A stretch of 64,000 bases of DNA from Conexibacter sp. DBS9H8 (lineage in GTDB: Bacteria; Actinomycetota; Thermoleophilia; Solirubrobacterales; Solirubrobacteraceae): contig NZ_CP097128.1 of the NCBI RefSeq assembly GCF_023330685.1, positions 558,001 through 622,000 on the forward strand. Direction: 5' to 3'. Of this stretch, positions 1 to 10,997 are shown in pieces. Within the stretch, counting starts at the first letter, position 1; the number at the start of each line of letters is the position of its first letter. The translations under genes were made by a program, and so were the position numbers. The notes under the pieces are model-generated. The model did not search any database. It saw only the letters and a list, made by a program, of their open reading frames with translations, and was not told the origin of the DNA.

Positions 1-50
1 CCGTGCGTGCGGGCGCGCTTGCGCTTCTTCGGTTGATAGGTGCGTTTCAT
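1..50 (-). CDS. rpmH: 50S ribosomal protein L34, 5' part only
   Basis: The reverse strand from position 50 reads MKRTYQPKKRKRARTHG, the conserved N-terminus of ribosomal protein L34, and runs off the window start, so only about 17 of the usual 44-46 residues are visible. L34 is a small basic protein of the large ribosomal subunit. A GGAGA Shine-Dalgarno lies 3 bases upstream of the ATG. It is divergent from dnaA, the classic rpmH-dnaA arrangement beside the replication origin. Confidence 0.95.
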   Translation of the reverse strand, partial: MKRTYQPKKRKRARTH

Positions 51-88
51 CGTTCTCCAGAACCTACCCAGGGGGAATCGGCGACCGA

Positions 89-94
89 GTATAC
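89..94 (-). promoter_or_regulatory. Putative -10 element of the rpmH promoter
   Basis: The minus strand carries TATACT about 39 bases before the rpmH start codon. No strong -35 hexamer is seen at 17 bases (the best match is TTCGGC). In such a GC-rich sequence a near-consensus -10 in the divergent rpmH/dnaA gap is a reasonable promoter call, made by inspection only. Confidence 0.45.
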
Positions 95-198
95 GCAGGC
101 GCTGACGGCGGCCGAAAACCTCCGGTGGACCGGCCGCGCGATTTTTCCGCGCATTGCGTGATGGGTCCTACCAGACCGCCCGGACGGCGAGAGTGCGC

Positions 199-207
199 TG
201 TTATATT
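199..207 (+). promoter_or_regulatory. Extended -10 promoter of dnaA
   Basis: TGTTATATT matches the extended -10 pattern TGnTATAAT with one mismatch. There is no convincing -35 upstream, as is usual for extended -10 promoters. Transcription would start near 214, giving a leader of about 60 bases before the dnaA start at 276. Confidence 0.5.
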
Positions 208-275
208 CGCCCCCCCGGCCGGACCTTCCGGCCCACCTCGATACGTACGGTCCCCCGACCGAGGAGCCGCCGGAG

Positions 276-1649
276 TTGCCTGTGCACCTCGAGATGACGC
301 ATGCCTGGCAGCGAGCCCGCGCAGAGTTGCGCCGCCTCGTCGGGGACTCGACCTTCGAGATCTGGCTCGCAGGGCTCGAGTGCGCCGACTGGGACGGGAC
401 GACCGTCACCCTCAGCGCCCCCGTGGCCACCCAGGCGTGGGTGGCCAGCCGGTTCGCCCGCGCCCTTCAGCGCAGCGTGCACAGCGCGTTCGGCCCCCAC
501 GCCCGACTCGCCTTCACCACCACCAGCACCCCCGGCCACTCGACAGTCCAGCGGCCGCCCCGACCCGACGGCGTCACCGACCCGCGGGCCGACCTGGAGC
601 GCTTCATCCCGCGCTACACCTTCGACCAATTCATCATCGGCGACGCCAACCGACTCGCACACGCCGCCGCCCTCGCCGTGGCCGAGCACCCCGGACACGC
701 CTACAACCCACTCTTCCTCTATGCGCCTCCCGGACTTGGCAAGACCCACCTCCTGCATGCAATCGCGAACTACATCTCGACCTACGACCCGCATACGCGC
801 GTGCGCTACACGACGGTCGAGTCGTTCACCAACCGTTTCCTTGCCGCCCTCCAACAGCGGTCGACAGCGGCGTTCAAAGCCCTCCACCGTGACGCAGACG
901 TCCTCCTGATCGACGACGTGCAGTTCCTCGCCGCCAAGGCGAAGACGGAGGAGGAGTTCTTTCACACCTTCAACGCCCTCTATGACAACGGCCACCAGGT
1001 CGTCATCACCGCCGACCGGCTCCCGCGCCAGATGGCCGGCCTCGAGGATCGGCTGCGGGCCCGTTTTGAGGCCGGCCTCGTCACTGAGATCGCGCCACCG
1101 ACCCGGGCGACCCGAATCGCCATTCTGCGCAAGCGCGCCGCGTTGGACGAGATCACCGTGCCCGACGAGACCGTTCTGGAGTTGATCGCGGACCGAATCC
1201 AGGACAACGTGCGGGCTCTGGAAGGCGCACTCATCCGCGTCGTCGCCCACCACTCGCTCACAGGCCGGCCGCTCGACGCCGCCCTGGCCGCCGACGTCCT
1301 CGAGCCGCTGCACCCGGGACCCTCACACCCGGCGGGAGCAAGTCTCTCGCTCGAGCGCATCCAAACCCTCGTTGCCGGACACTTCGGAGTCTCCGTCGCC
1401 GACCTCTGCTCCAGCCGACGGACCGCCGTCCTCACCTGGCCCCGCCAACTCGCGGTCTTCCTCAGCCGGGAGCTCACCGGGGCATCCCTGCAGGCCATCG
1501 GCGACGCTTACGGAGGCCGCAACCACGCGACCGTCCTGCACGCCTGCCAGCGCGTCAGCGAACGGACGCAAGCGAGCAGCGAGGACGCGGCGGAGTTGAC
1601 ATCTCTGCGTTCGCTGTTGACAGCCGCCGGCGCCGACCGCAGTTGCTGA
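276..1649 (+). CDS. dnaA: Chromosomal replication initiator protein DnaA
   Basis: This 457-residue protein is the AAA+ initiator that binds DnaA boxes, melts oriC and helps load the replicative helicase. Domain I is at about 1-80, followed by a short linker. The AAA+ core has a Walker A (GLGKTH, about 153-158) and a Walker B LLIDDVQFLA. Domain IV carries the DNA-binding signature GRNHATVLHAC near 415-430. The TTG start at 276 is preferred because GAGGAG lies 9 bases upstream; GTG 282 and ATG 294 are in frame and possible. Domain II is short for an actinobacterium, where long acidic linkers are common. dnaN follows after 111 bases. Confidence 0.97.
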   Translation: MPVHLEMTHAWQRARAELRRLVGDSTFEIWLAGLECADWDGTTVTLSAPVATQAWVASRFARALQRSVHSAFGPHARLAFTTTSTPGHSTVQRPPRPDGVTDPRADLERFIPRYTFDQFIIGDANRLAHAAALAVAEHPGHAYNPLFLYAPPGLGKTHLLHAIANYISTYDPHTRVRYTTVESFTNRFLAALQQRSTAAFKALHRDADVLLIDDVQFLAAKAKTEEEFFHTFNALYDNGHQVVITADRLPRQMAGLEDRLRARFEAGLVTEIAPPTRATRIAILRKRAALDEITVPDETVLELIADRIQDNVRALEGALIRVVAHHSLTGRPLDAALAADVLEPLHPGPSHPAGASLSLERIQTLVAGHFGVSVADLCSSRRTAVLTWPRQLAVFLSRELTGASLQAIGDAYGGRNHATVLHACQRVSERTQASSEDAAELTSLRSLLTAAGADRSC

Positions 1650-1680
1650 CAGACTCCGCCTCGGCGGTCGACACAACTCC

Positions 1681-1700
1681 CGCCCAAACTGGCGTTTTTT
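1681..1700 (+). terminator. Possible Rho-independent terminator after dnaA
   Basis: CGCC and GGCG form a short GC stem around a six-base loop, followed directly by six T residues. The stem has only four strong pairs, so termination may be partial. A second hairpin (CCGCC-tc-GGCGG, about 1656-1667) lies just upstream. The T-rich tract is striking in this GC-rich sequence and may instead be part of an origin-type AT-rich element. Confidence 0.4.
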
Positions 1701-1760
1701 CTCGCGTTTCCATCATTTCCACATCTCTATGACTTCTTCCTTCTGCTTGAGGTATTCACC

Positions 1761-2873
1761 GTGAAGATCTCCCTCGACCGCGAACTGTTCCTCAGCCACC
1801 TCCAGACCGTCGCGCGGGTCGCTTCGACCCGGAGCGCGATCTCCGCGCTGTCGGGCGTCCAACTGCTCGCCGAGTCTGGGCGCTGCGAACTGCGGGCCAC
1901 CGACACCGACGTCAGCCTTCGGGTGCCTCTGCCCGCCGAGGTGAGCCGGGAGGGAATGGCCGTCCTTCCAGCCCGGCTCCTCCTAGACGTCGTCCGCTCA
2001 CTTCCAGCCGCGACCGTCGGCCTTGAGGTCCGCCCCGCCGAGCAGGACGTCGAGCTCGTCTCGGGCAACGCGACATTTCACATCCGCACACTCCACGCCG
2101 AGGATTTCCCACCGTTCCCCGAACCCGATCCGGCTGCCACGGTGCTGCTCTCGGCAGCCGCTTTCGTCGAAACGGCAACTCGCGTCGCCGGGTCGGCCTC
2201 ACGAGATGAGACGCGCCCGGTCCTGACGGGCATCCACGTGATCGCCGAGGGGTCCGAGTTACGGATGGTCGCGACCGACTCCTACCGTCTGAGCGTGAAG
2301 GAGACGACGCTTCCCGCGTCCCTGAGCGCCGGCTTTGAAGTCAACGTCCCCGCGCGCGCCCTCCAGGAGCTCACCCGGATCGTCGGCCGTCCCGAGGGCG
2401 AGGTCGAGCTCGCCATCAGCGTCCGCCAAAACCAGGTCGTCTTCCGGTTCGGTGACATCGTCCTCTCCTCTCGCCTGATCGACGGTCAGTTCCCCAACGA
2501 CCGCCAGTTGATCCCTGAGACCTTCGAGCATCAGGTACGCGTCGCAGCCGCCGAGCTCCGTGATGTCGTGCGTCGGATCAGCCTGCTGGCCCAGAAGAAC
2601 GCTCCACTGCGCCTCGCCTTCAGCCCCGGGGAGCTGATCGTCTCGGCCCAGACACCGGACATCGGCGAAGCGTCTGAGGCGTTGCCGGTGCCGTTTCAAG
2701 GGGACGGCTTCGAGATCGGATTCAACCCCGAGTTCCTCCGGGACGGCTTGGAGGCGATCGCAGATGGTGACGTCCTGCTCAGGCTGATCAGCCCCCTGCG
2801 GCCCGGACTCCTCGAGTCCACCGATGACGCTCGCTTCCGCTATCTGATCATGCCGATCCGGCTCAACGTGTAG
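1761..2873 (+). CDS. dnaN: DNA polymerase III sliding clamp, beta subunit
   Basis: This 370-residue protein has the length and sequence character of the beta clamp, the homodimeric ring that tethers polymerase III to DNA and docks other replication and repair proteins. It starts at GTG with TGAGG about 7 bases upstream. The C-terminus ends LIMPIRLNV, matching the conserved end of the family (usually MPMRL). The stop codon directly abuts the GTG start of recF, so the two are probably translated from one message. It lies in the standard dnaA-dnaN-recF order. Confidence 0.97.
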   Translation: MKISLDRELFLSHLQTVARVASTRSAISALSGVQLLAESGRCELRATDTDVSLRVPLPAEVSREGMAVLPARLLLDVVRSLPAATVGLEVRPAEQDVELVSGNATFHIRTLHAEDFPPFPEPDPAATVLLSAAAFVETATRVAGSASRDETRPVLTGIHVIAEGSELRMVATDSYRLSVKETTLPASLSAGFEVNVPARALQELTRIVGRPEGEVELAISVRQNQVVFRFGDIVLSSRLIDGQFPNDRQLIPETFEHQVRVAAAELRDVVRRISLLAQKNAPLRLAFSPGELIVSAQTPDIGEASEALPVPFQGDGFEIGFNPEFLRDGLEAIADGDVLLRLISPLRPGLLESTDDARFRYLIMPIRLNV

Positions 2874-4004
2874 GTGCAGGTCCGCTCCGTCTCGGCTCGC
2901 GATTTTCGCAGCTACGATCGGCTTGAGACCGATCTGGGGAGTTCCCTCACCGTCCTCACCGGGGAGAACGGCGCGGGCAAGACGAACCTCCTGGAGGCCG
3001 TCTACTTCGGCTGTACCGGACGGTCCTGTCGCACCCACCACGACGCGGAGCTCCACCGGTTCGGGACCGCGACCCTGCGGGTGAGTGTCGCCGTCATCGC
3101 GCCCGACGGCCGCCACGAGCTTGCAGTTGGGCTGACCCGAGGTGAGGCCAAGCGGATGTGGGTCGACACGGCCCCGGTCGAGCGCCTGCTCGACACGCCC
3201 CACCGTCCGCTCGTCAGCGTGTTCCTTCCCGATCGTCTCGACCTGATCAAGGGGGTGCCCGCCGGCCGGCGGGCCCACCTCGATCAGCTCCTCGGGGCGC
3301 TCTGGCCCAGTCGCGCCCAGACACGCCGGGCTTACGCTCAGATTCTCGCCCAACGAAACGCCCTCGTCGCCCGGCTGCGGGGCGTCGCTCCCGCTCGTTG
3401 GCCCGACCACCTCGAGGCGTGGGACACCCAGCTCGTGCGGGCGGGATTGGCCCTGATGGCCGATCGCGCGGCCGCGGCAGCCGCAGTCGCGCCGCACTTT
3501 GGCCGAATCGCCGCTGCGCTCGGCCTCGAGGATGCCCCGACCGTCAGCTACCGTCCCCGCGTCGCGACGGACTCTGAGGACGTCTTCCTCAACGAGTTGC
3601 GAGCCCGTTGGGAGCGCGACGTCGAGCGAGGCCACACGGGCTACGGTCCCCATCGGGACGACCTCGTCCTCCGCCGGGCCGACCATGACCTGCGCACCTA
3701 CGGATCCCAGGGCCAGCAGCGACTCGGCCTGCTCGCGCTCCTGCTCGCCGAGCGGGCGGTACTTGCCGAGCAGCGTGACCGGGCGCCACTGATGCTCCTT
3801 GACGACGTGATGAGCGAACTGGACCGCACACGCCGGCGTCGCCTCGTCGACCTGCTCCTCAGCACGCCCGGACAGGCGCTGATCACCGCGACGGACTCCG
3901 AGCACGTGCCGGTACCCCGCGCGTCGGCCGCGGTCCAGCTGGTGGTGGCGGGGGGTGCGCTCACCGGCGCGCCCCCCGACGGAGGCGATCGGGCAGACTG
4001 CTGA
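2874..4004 (+). CDS. recF: DNA replication and repair protein RecF
   Basis: RecF is an SMC-like ATPase that, with RecO and RecR, loads RecA at single-strand gaps and stalled forks. The 376-residue sequence has a Walker A GENGAGKTNLLEAV near residue 30, an ABC-type signature QGQQRLGLLALLLAE near 280, and a Walker B LMLLDDVMSELD near 303. The GTG start immediately follows the dnaN stop with no spacer, indicating coupled translation. A DUF721 gene follows after two bases. Confidence 0.96.
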   Translation: MQVRSVSARDFRSYDRLETDLGSSLTVLTGENGAGKTNLLEAVYFGCTGRSCRTHHDAELHRFGTATLRVSVAVIAPDGRHELAVGLTRGEAKRMWVDTAPVERLLDTPHRPLVSVFLPDRLDLIKGVPAGRRAHLDQLLGALWPSRAQTRRAYAQILAQRNALVARLRGVAPARWPDHLEAWDTQLVRAGLALMADRAAAAAAVAPHFGRIAAALGLEDAPTVSYRPRVATDSEDVFLNELRARWERDVERGHTGYGPHRDDLVLRRADHDLRTYGSQGQQRLGLLALLLAERAVLAEQRDRAPLMLLDDVMSELDRTRRRRLVDLLLSTPGQALITATDSEHVPVPRASAAVQLVVAGGALTGAPPDGGDRADC

Positions 4005-4006
4005 GG

Positions 4007-4309
4007 ATGGCCCTGCATCGCCGCGCCCCCCGTGATCTCTCTGCGGTGCTGGCCCCGCTGACGGCACAGCTCGCTCCCGCCACCGTGCTCGGAGAGGTCC
4101 AGAGTGCCTGGCGCGGGGTCGTCGGAGCCGGGATCGATGCGGAGTGTCGACCGGTTGCCGAGCGTGCCGGGGTACTGACGGTCGCCTGCAGCGCTGCGGT
4201 CTGGTGCGAGGAACTGGAGCTGATGTCCGCGGTCATTCTCCCGGCCCTCAACGCCACCCTGACCACGGGGAGGCTGACGGCCGTGCGGGGCGTCGCCGAC
4301 GGCCGCTGA
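4007..4309 (+). CDS. DUF721 (DciA-like) protein
   Basis: This 100-residue protein belongs by sequence pattern and position to DUF721, the family that includes the replicative helicase loader/operator DciA. Visible family features are the early WxxVVG segment (AWRGVVGAGI) and the hydrophobic stretch VLTVACSAAVWCEELELM. It starts two bases after the recF stop, in the recF-DUF721-gyrB order typical of actinobacteria. The helicase-loading role is known for DciA in other bacteria and is inferred here. The symbol dciA would be reasonable. Confidence 0.85.
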   Translation: MALHRRAPRDLSAVLAPLTAQLAPATVLGEVQSAWRGVVGAGIDAECRPVAERAGVLTVACSAAVWCEELELMSAVILPALNATLTTGRLTAVRGVADGR

Positions 4310-6895
<2,586 letters not shown>

Positions 6896-6946
6896 GGCCG
6901 GCGACGCGGCTCTCGACGCTTTCCGGACAGGAGACAGGAACTTCAC

Positions 6947-9580
6947 ATGGCAACGATCGACACACTCGGTGGCGGCAACATCGAGCCTCGCGGGCTCGAG
7001 GAGGAGATGCGCTCGGCGTACCTCGACTACGCGATGTCCGTGATCGTCGGGCGGGCCCTCCCCGACGTCCGCGACGGACTCAAGCCCGTGCAGAAGCGTG
7101 TCCTCTACGCGATGAGCGAGATGGGCCTCAACCCGGCCCGCAAGCACGTCAAGTGCGCTCAGATCGTCGGGCGCGTGATGGGCGAGTTCCACCCCCACGG
7201 CGACAGCGCGATCTACGACACGCTCGTGCGGATGGCCCAGAGCTTCTCGATGCGCTACCCGCTCATCGACGGGCACGGGAACTTCGGCAACATCGACGGG
7301 TGGCCGGCGGCGGCGATGCGCTACACGGAGGCCAAGCTCGAGAAGCTCGCCACCGAGATGCTGCGCGACATCGACCAGGACACGGTCGACTTCATCCCCA
7401 CCTACGACGGTAACGCTCAGGAGCCCGTCGTCCTGCCGGCCCGGTTCCCGAACCTGCTCGTCAACGGCTCCTCCGGCATCGCCGTCGGGATGGCGACGAA
7501 CATTCCGCCGCACAACCTGCGCGAGATCATCGGTGCCGTCAACGCGTACATCGACAACCCGGCGATCGACATCGACGGGCTGATGCGCCACGTCCACGGG
7601 CCCGACTTCCCGACCGCCGGGATGATCCTCGGCCGGGACGGGATCCGGGACGCCTACGCGACCGGCCGTGGCCGGGTCCGGGTCCAGGGTCGGGCTCACA
7701 TCGAGCCGATCGGTCAGGGCAAGGAGGCGATCATCATCACCGAGCTCCCCTTCCAGGTCCGCAAGGGCGGGGAGAACGGGCTGCTCGACAAGATCAAGGA
7801 CCTCGTCCTCGACAAGAAGATCCCTGAGATCACCGATCTCAACGACGAGTCGGACCGCAACGGGATGCGGATCGTCGTCGAGCTCAAGCGCGACGCGATC
7901 CCCAAGGTCGTCCTCAACAAGCTCTACAAGCACACGCCACTGCAGACGACGTTCGGCGTGAATATGGTCGCGCTCGTTGACAACGTGCCGCGGACCCTGT
8001 CGCTGAAGGAGATGATCGGCCACTACGTCGACCATCAGCGGGAGGTCGTCGTCCGGCGCAGCAAGTACGAGCTGCGCCGGGCTGAGGAGCGCGCCCACGT
8101 CCTTGAGGGGCTGATCATCGCCCAGGCGAACCTGGATGAGGTGATCGCCCTGATCCGCGCATCCGCGGACCCGGACGCCGCCCGCCGTGGCCTGATCGAG
8201 ACCTTTGAGCTGACCCTGATCCAGGCGGAGGCGATCCTGCAGCTGACCCTCCGCCGGCTGACGGCGCTGGAAGCGGACAAGATCAAGCAGGAGCACGCCG
8301 ACCTGCTCGAGCGGATCGCCGAGCTCCGGGAGATCCTCGGGGACGAGCAGCGGGTGTACGGGATCATCAAGGACGAGTTGAGTGAGATCGCCGCCGCCTA
8401 CGGGGACGAGCGGCGCACCGAGATCACCTACGCCGAGGGTGAGATCGACATCGAGTCGCTGATCGCCGAGCAGCAGATGGTCATCTCGATCACCCACTCC
8501 GGATACATCAAGTCGCTGCCGCTGTCCACCTACCGCCAGCAGCGCCGTGGTGGGGTCGGGATCAACGGGATGGACCTCAAGGACGAGGACTACATCGAGC
8601 ACCTGTTCGTCTCATCGACCCATGACTTCCTCCTCTTCTTCACCAACCGCGGCAAGGTCTACCGTCAGAAGGTCTATGACCTCCCGGAGGCATCCCGGAC
8701 GGCCAAGGGCCGTGCGCTCGTCAACGTCCTACCCCTCCGTGAGGGGGAGCGCGTCCAGTCGGTGCTCTCGACCCGTGACTTCACCGAGGGCCGTTACCTC
8801 GTCTTCGCGACCCGCAACGGGATGGTCAAGAAGACCGAGTTCATCGCCTACAACACGCCGATCAAGGCGGACGGGATCATCGCGATCAACATTCGCGACG
8901 ACGACGAGCTGATCGCGGTGCGCCGCACGAGCGGCGAGGACGACATCATCATGGTCTCCCGCTCCGGGCAGGCCGCCCGTTTCTCCGAGGAACGGGTCCG
9001 TCCGATGGGCCGGGACACCTCCGGGGTGCGGGGGATGAACGTCTCTCACCCCGGCAACGCGCTGTTGGCGATGGACGTCGCCAACGACGATCAGGAGCTG
9101 CTCGTCGTCACCGAGAACGGCTTTGGCAAGCGCACCCCGATCTCCGAGTACCCGGTCAAGGGCCGGGACACGATGGGGGTCAAGACGATCCAGCTGACCG
9201 AGAACAAGGGTGCTCTCGCCGGCGCGCTCGTGGTCCGCGAGCACCAGGAGCTCGTGTTCATCTCCCAGAACGGGATGGTCCAGCGCACCTCGGTGCGCGG
9301 GATCAACCGTTACGGCCGGGCTTCCCAGGGCGTCAAGGTGATGAACATCCGCGACGACGACCAGGTGTCCGCCGTCGCGCTGATCGTCGAGTCCTCCGCC
9401 GATCCGGTCGATCCGGTCGATCCGGTCGATCCGGTCGACCCGGACGATCCCGCCGCTCCTGGCGTGTCCGTCGACCTCGAGCTGGCGTCCCTGCCGGAGG
9501 ACCTCACCGACGGCGACCCGGAGGCCACCGCGGACGGCCCCGAGGACCCGGATTCCGGTCCCGTCGACTCAGAGCAGTGA
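6947..9580 (+). CDS. gyrA: DNA gyrase subunit A
   Basis: GyrA is the DNA breakage-reunion and wrapping subunit of gyrase. The 877-residue protein has the winged-helix/tower region with the catalytic tyrosine context [11 protein letters not shown] (about residues 122-132). The C-terminal beta-pinwheel has the GyrA box as QRRGGVG rather than QRRGGKG. The ATG has AGGAGACAGG upstream. The last 60 or so residues form an acidic tail with a DPV repeat. The gene overlaps the convergent nitronate monooxygenase-like gene by 12 bases at its 3' end. Confidence 0.97.
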   Translation: MATIDTLGGGNIEPRGLEEEMRSAYLDYAMSVIVGRALPDVRDGLKPVQKRVLYAMSEMGLNPARKHVKCAQIVGRVMGEFHPHGDSAIYDTLVRMAQSFSMRYPLIDGHGNFGNIDGWPAAAMRYTEAKLEKLATEMLRDIDQDTVDFIPTYDGNAQEPVVLPARFPNLLVNGSSGIAVGMATNIPPHNLREIIGAVNAYIDNPAIDIDGLMRHVHGPDFPTAGMILGRDGIRDAYATGRGRVRVQGRAHIEPIGQGKEAIIITELPFQVRKGGENGLLDKIKDLVLDKKIPEITDLNDESDRNGMRIVVELKRDAIPKVVLNKLYKHTPLQTTFGVNMVALVDNVPRTLSLKEMIGHYVDHQREVVVRRSKYELRRAEERAHVLEGLIIAQANLDEVIALIRASADPDAARRGLIETFELTLIQAEAILQLTLRRLTALEADKIKQEHADLLERIAELREILGDEQRVYGIIKDELSEIAAAYGDERRTEITYAEGEIDIESLIAEQQMVISITHSGYIKSLPLSTYRQQRRGGVGINGMDLKDEDYIEHLFVSSTHDFLLFFTNRGKVYRQKVYDLPEASRTAKGRALVNVLPLREGERVQSVLSTRDFTEGRYLVFATRNGMVKKTEFIAYNTPIKADGIIAINIRDDDELIAVRRTSGEDDIIMVSRSGQAARFSEERVRPMGRDTSGVRGMNVSHPGNALLAMDVANDDQELLVVTENGFGKRTPISEYPVKGRDTMGVKTIQLTENKGALAGALVVREHQELVFISQNGMVQRTSVRGINRYGRASQGVKVMNIRDDDQVSAVALIVESSADPVDPVDPVDPVDPDDPAAPGVSVDLELASLPEDLTDGDPEATADGPEDPDSGPVDSEQ
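9401..9445 (+). repeat. Tandem 9-bp repeat in gyrA encoding Asp-Pro-Val
   Basis: GATCCGGTC occurs four times in a row, followed by a diverged fifth unit. It encodes (DPV)4-DPD in the acidic C-terminal tail of GyrA. Such a perfect repeat can change copy number by slippage without shifting frame. Confidence 0.9.
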
Positions 9581-10585
9581 GCTGAGGATCCCTGCTGCCG
9601 GTCCGGTGCGGGCGGCGGCGTGGCCGGTTCCCGCCCAGAGGTGGACGCGGTCGGCGTCACCGGCGGCCGCGGCGGCTCGCCGGATCCCGGCGCTGAGATG
9701 GTGGATCGCCGGGTAGCCGAGCGGTGCGTCGGCCTCGTGGCGGCGGATGAACCCGTTGAGCAGGCCGCGCGCCGGGCGGCCGGTGAACGCGCGCGTGATC
9801 ACCGTCTCGCTGAAGCTCGGATCGACGAGAGCCCGCTGGTGGGTCACCGACGCCCCCGACTCGTCACAGCGCAGCAGCAGGGTGCCGATCACGGCCGCGC
9901 TCGCCCCGGCGCTGAGGACGGCGCGGACATCCGCCGGCCCGGCGATCCCGCCGCCGGCGATCACGGGCAACCGGACGGCGGCGGCGATCTCGGCCACCCG
10001 CACCGCGGTCGGTACCGCGGTGATCTCCGCGCCTGGGTCAAAGCTGGCGCTGTGGCCCCCGGCGGCCGGGCCCTGCACGATCAGGAGGTCGATCCCGGCC
10101 CGGCTCGCCTGCTCCGCCTCCGCCACCGTCGTGACGGTGACGGCGAGCCGGCTCCCGGCCGCTCGCAGTTGCGCGAGCTCCCCGGGGGTCGGGAGGCCGA
10201 AGGTGAAGGAGACCCAGGGGACCGGCTCGGTGCAGAGGAGCGCGAGCTTCGCCGCCCAGTGGTCGTCATCACTGGTCGGCGGGATCGCCGACAGGTCGAT
10301 GCCGTAGGGGTCTGCCTCGGCTTGGAGCTCGCTCGCGTAGCGGGCGTAGGCGTCGGGGTCCGGGGCGGTGGGCGCAGCGCAGAAGAGGTTGACGCCGTGG
10401 CGGATGCCGGCGCTCCGAAGCTGGCCGAGGGATTCGGCGAGGGCGGCCGGGGTCTGATAGCCGCCAGGAAGGAACCCGAAGGCTCCGGCGGAACTGGCGG
10501 CCCGGAGCAGCGCGACGGTGGTCGCGCCACCGGCCATCGGGGCGACCACGAGCGAACGCTCAGAGAGGCGGAGATCGTCGTGCAC
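9569..10585 (-). CDS. Nitronate monooxygenase-family FMN protein
   Basis: The 338-residue protein resembles the 2-nitropropane dioxygenase/nitronate monooxygenase family, FMN-dependent TIM barrels that oxidise nitronates. Visible features are the N-terminal APMAGG, the segment [18 protein letters not shown], and the phosphate-binding run [24 protein letters not shown] with a following IGT. The His in GGHSA is at the position of the proposed catalytic base. The start is GTG at 10585 with a weak ribosome site. It is separated from the upstream HNH gene by 412 bases holding an RNA-like element that ends about 50 bases before this start. The physiological substrate cannot be read from sequence. 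Confidence 0.85.
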   Translation of the reverse strand: MHDDLRLSERSLVVAPMAGGATTVALLRAASSAGAFGFLPGGYQTPAALAESLGQLRSAGIRHGVNLFCAAPTAPDPDAYARYASELQAEADPYGIDLSAIPPTSDDDHWAAKLALLCTEPVPWVSFTFGLPTPGELAQLRAAGSRLAVTVTTVAEAEQASRAGIDLLIVQGPAAGGHSASFDPGAEITAVPTAVRVAEIAAAVRLPVIAGGGIAGPADVRAVLSAGASAAVIGTLLLRCDESGASVTHQRALVDPSFSETVITRAFTGRPARGLLNGFIRRHEADAPLGYPAIHHLSAGIRRAAAAAGDADRVHLWAGTGHAAARTGPAAGILSSLL

Positions 10586-10635
10586 CTGGCGAAGGCTACG
10601 GCCTTAACGTCCGCCCGCCGATGCACACCCCCGGG

Positions 10636-10673
10636 AAAAGCTGAGGGGCGCCGTTCGACGGACGGCGCCCCTC
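10636..10673 (-). terminator. Strong intrinsic terminator of the RNA element
   Basis: GAGGGGCGCCGT and ACGGCGCCCCTC (10643-10654 and 10662-10673) form a perfect 12-bp stem with a 7-base loop. On the minus strand it is followed by AGCTTTTC, a short U tract, while the plus side has none. This fixes the direction as minus and places termination 50 bases before the oxygenase start. Confidence 0.7.
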
Positions 10674-10790
10674 ACCACACTGCTGACTGGAGACCGCGAT
10701 GACCCGTTGATGCCGGTGGGACGAGTCCCGGCAGCCACCGCGGCGGTGTCCCGGTTGGCCTCCGCTAAGGGAAGTCAGCCTGTTCCGGTC

Positions 10791-10835
10791 TTAGCGGCCG
10801 GACACCTCCAGGGTCCCATAACGACTGTCAGACAA
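10791..10835 (-). CDS. 14-codon micro-ORF inside the structured RNA
   Basis: A TTG codon at 10835 opens a frame reading MSDSRYGTLEVSGR and ending at TAA (10793-10791). It is preceded by AAAGGAGG, with GGAGG 10 bases upstream of the TTG, the best Shine-Dalgarno sequence seen in the window. The stop codon lies within the 5' strand of the 8-bp helix, so a translating ribosome would disrupt that helix. Whether the peptide is made, or the GGAGG has another role such as contacting 16S rRNA, is not known. Confidence 0.4.
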   Translation of the reverse strand: MSDSRYGTLEVSGR

Positions 10836-10867
10836 GATTGGACCACCTCCTTTCTCTGGTGAGATCA

Positions 10868-10896
10868 AGAATACAGGAGAGGCTGGACGAGACCAA
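10868..10896 (-). promoter_or_regulatory. Housekeeping-type promoter of the structured RNA
   Basis: On the minus strand TTGGTC (10896-10891) and TATTCT (10873-10868) are separated by exactly 17 bases, a good match to a primary sigma-factor promoter. The predicted start is near 10861. It lies more than 100 bases downstream of the HNH stop codon, so the RNA need not depend on HNH transcription. Confidence 0.6.
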
Positions 10897-10997
10897 ACCC
10901 GTCTCTCCCCCGCGAGGTCCGTCCTCTCCGCTTGAGCTGAACCGGCCGAGCGGGCGGGTGCCGGCAGGGCGCCTCGAGAGCGGACCCGGCGGCGGGC

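Larger units (their letters stand above)
10634..10861 (-). ncRNA. Candidate structured RNA, about 228 nt, with own promoter and terminator
   Basis: This element fills the only gene-free gap above 300 bases in the window (10586-10997). On the minus strand a promoter at 10868-10896 leads into strongly paired sequence. An outer helix pairs GGTGTCC (10806-10800) with GGACACC (10751-10745). It encloses a perfect 8-bp helix, CCGCTAAG (10797-10790) with CTTAGCGG (10769-10762). A second domain pairs CCGCG with CGCGG (10743-10739 and 10698-10694) around a GGGA/TCCC hairpin at 10733-10711. It ends in a strong terminator. A 14-codon ORF lies in the 5' part. It could be a free-standing sRNA or a leader of the downstream oxygenase gene. 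I cannot assign a family: raiA, Ms1 and 6S models are worth testing. The remaining 10897-10997 shows nothing clear. Confidence 0.6.

Noticed and set aside
10634-10861. Assignment of the intergenic RNA to RNase P, tmRNA or SRP RNA
   Set aside because: The expected landmark sequences (SRP GGUCAGG/GGAAGCAGCC region, tmRNA GGGGCUGAUUCUGGAUUCGACGGG-like end, RNase P P4 core) are not present.
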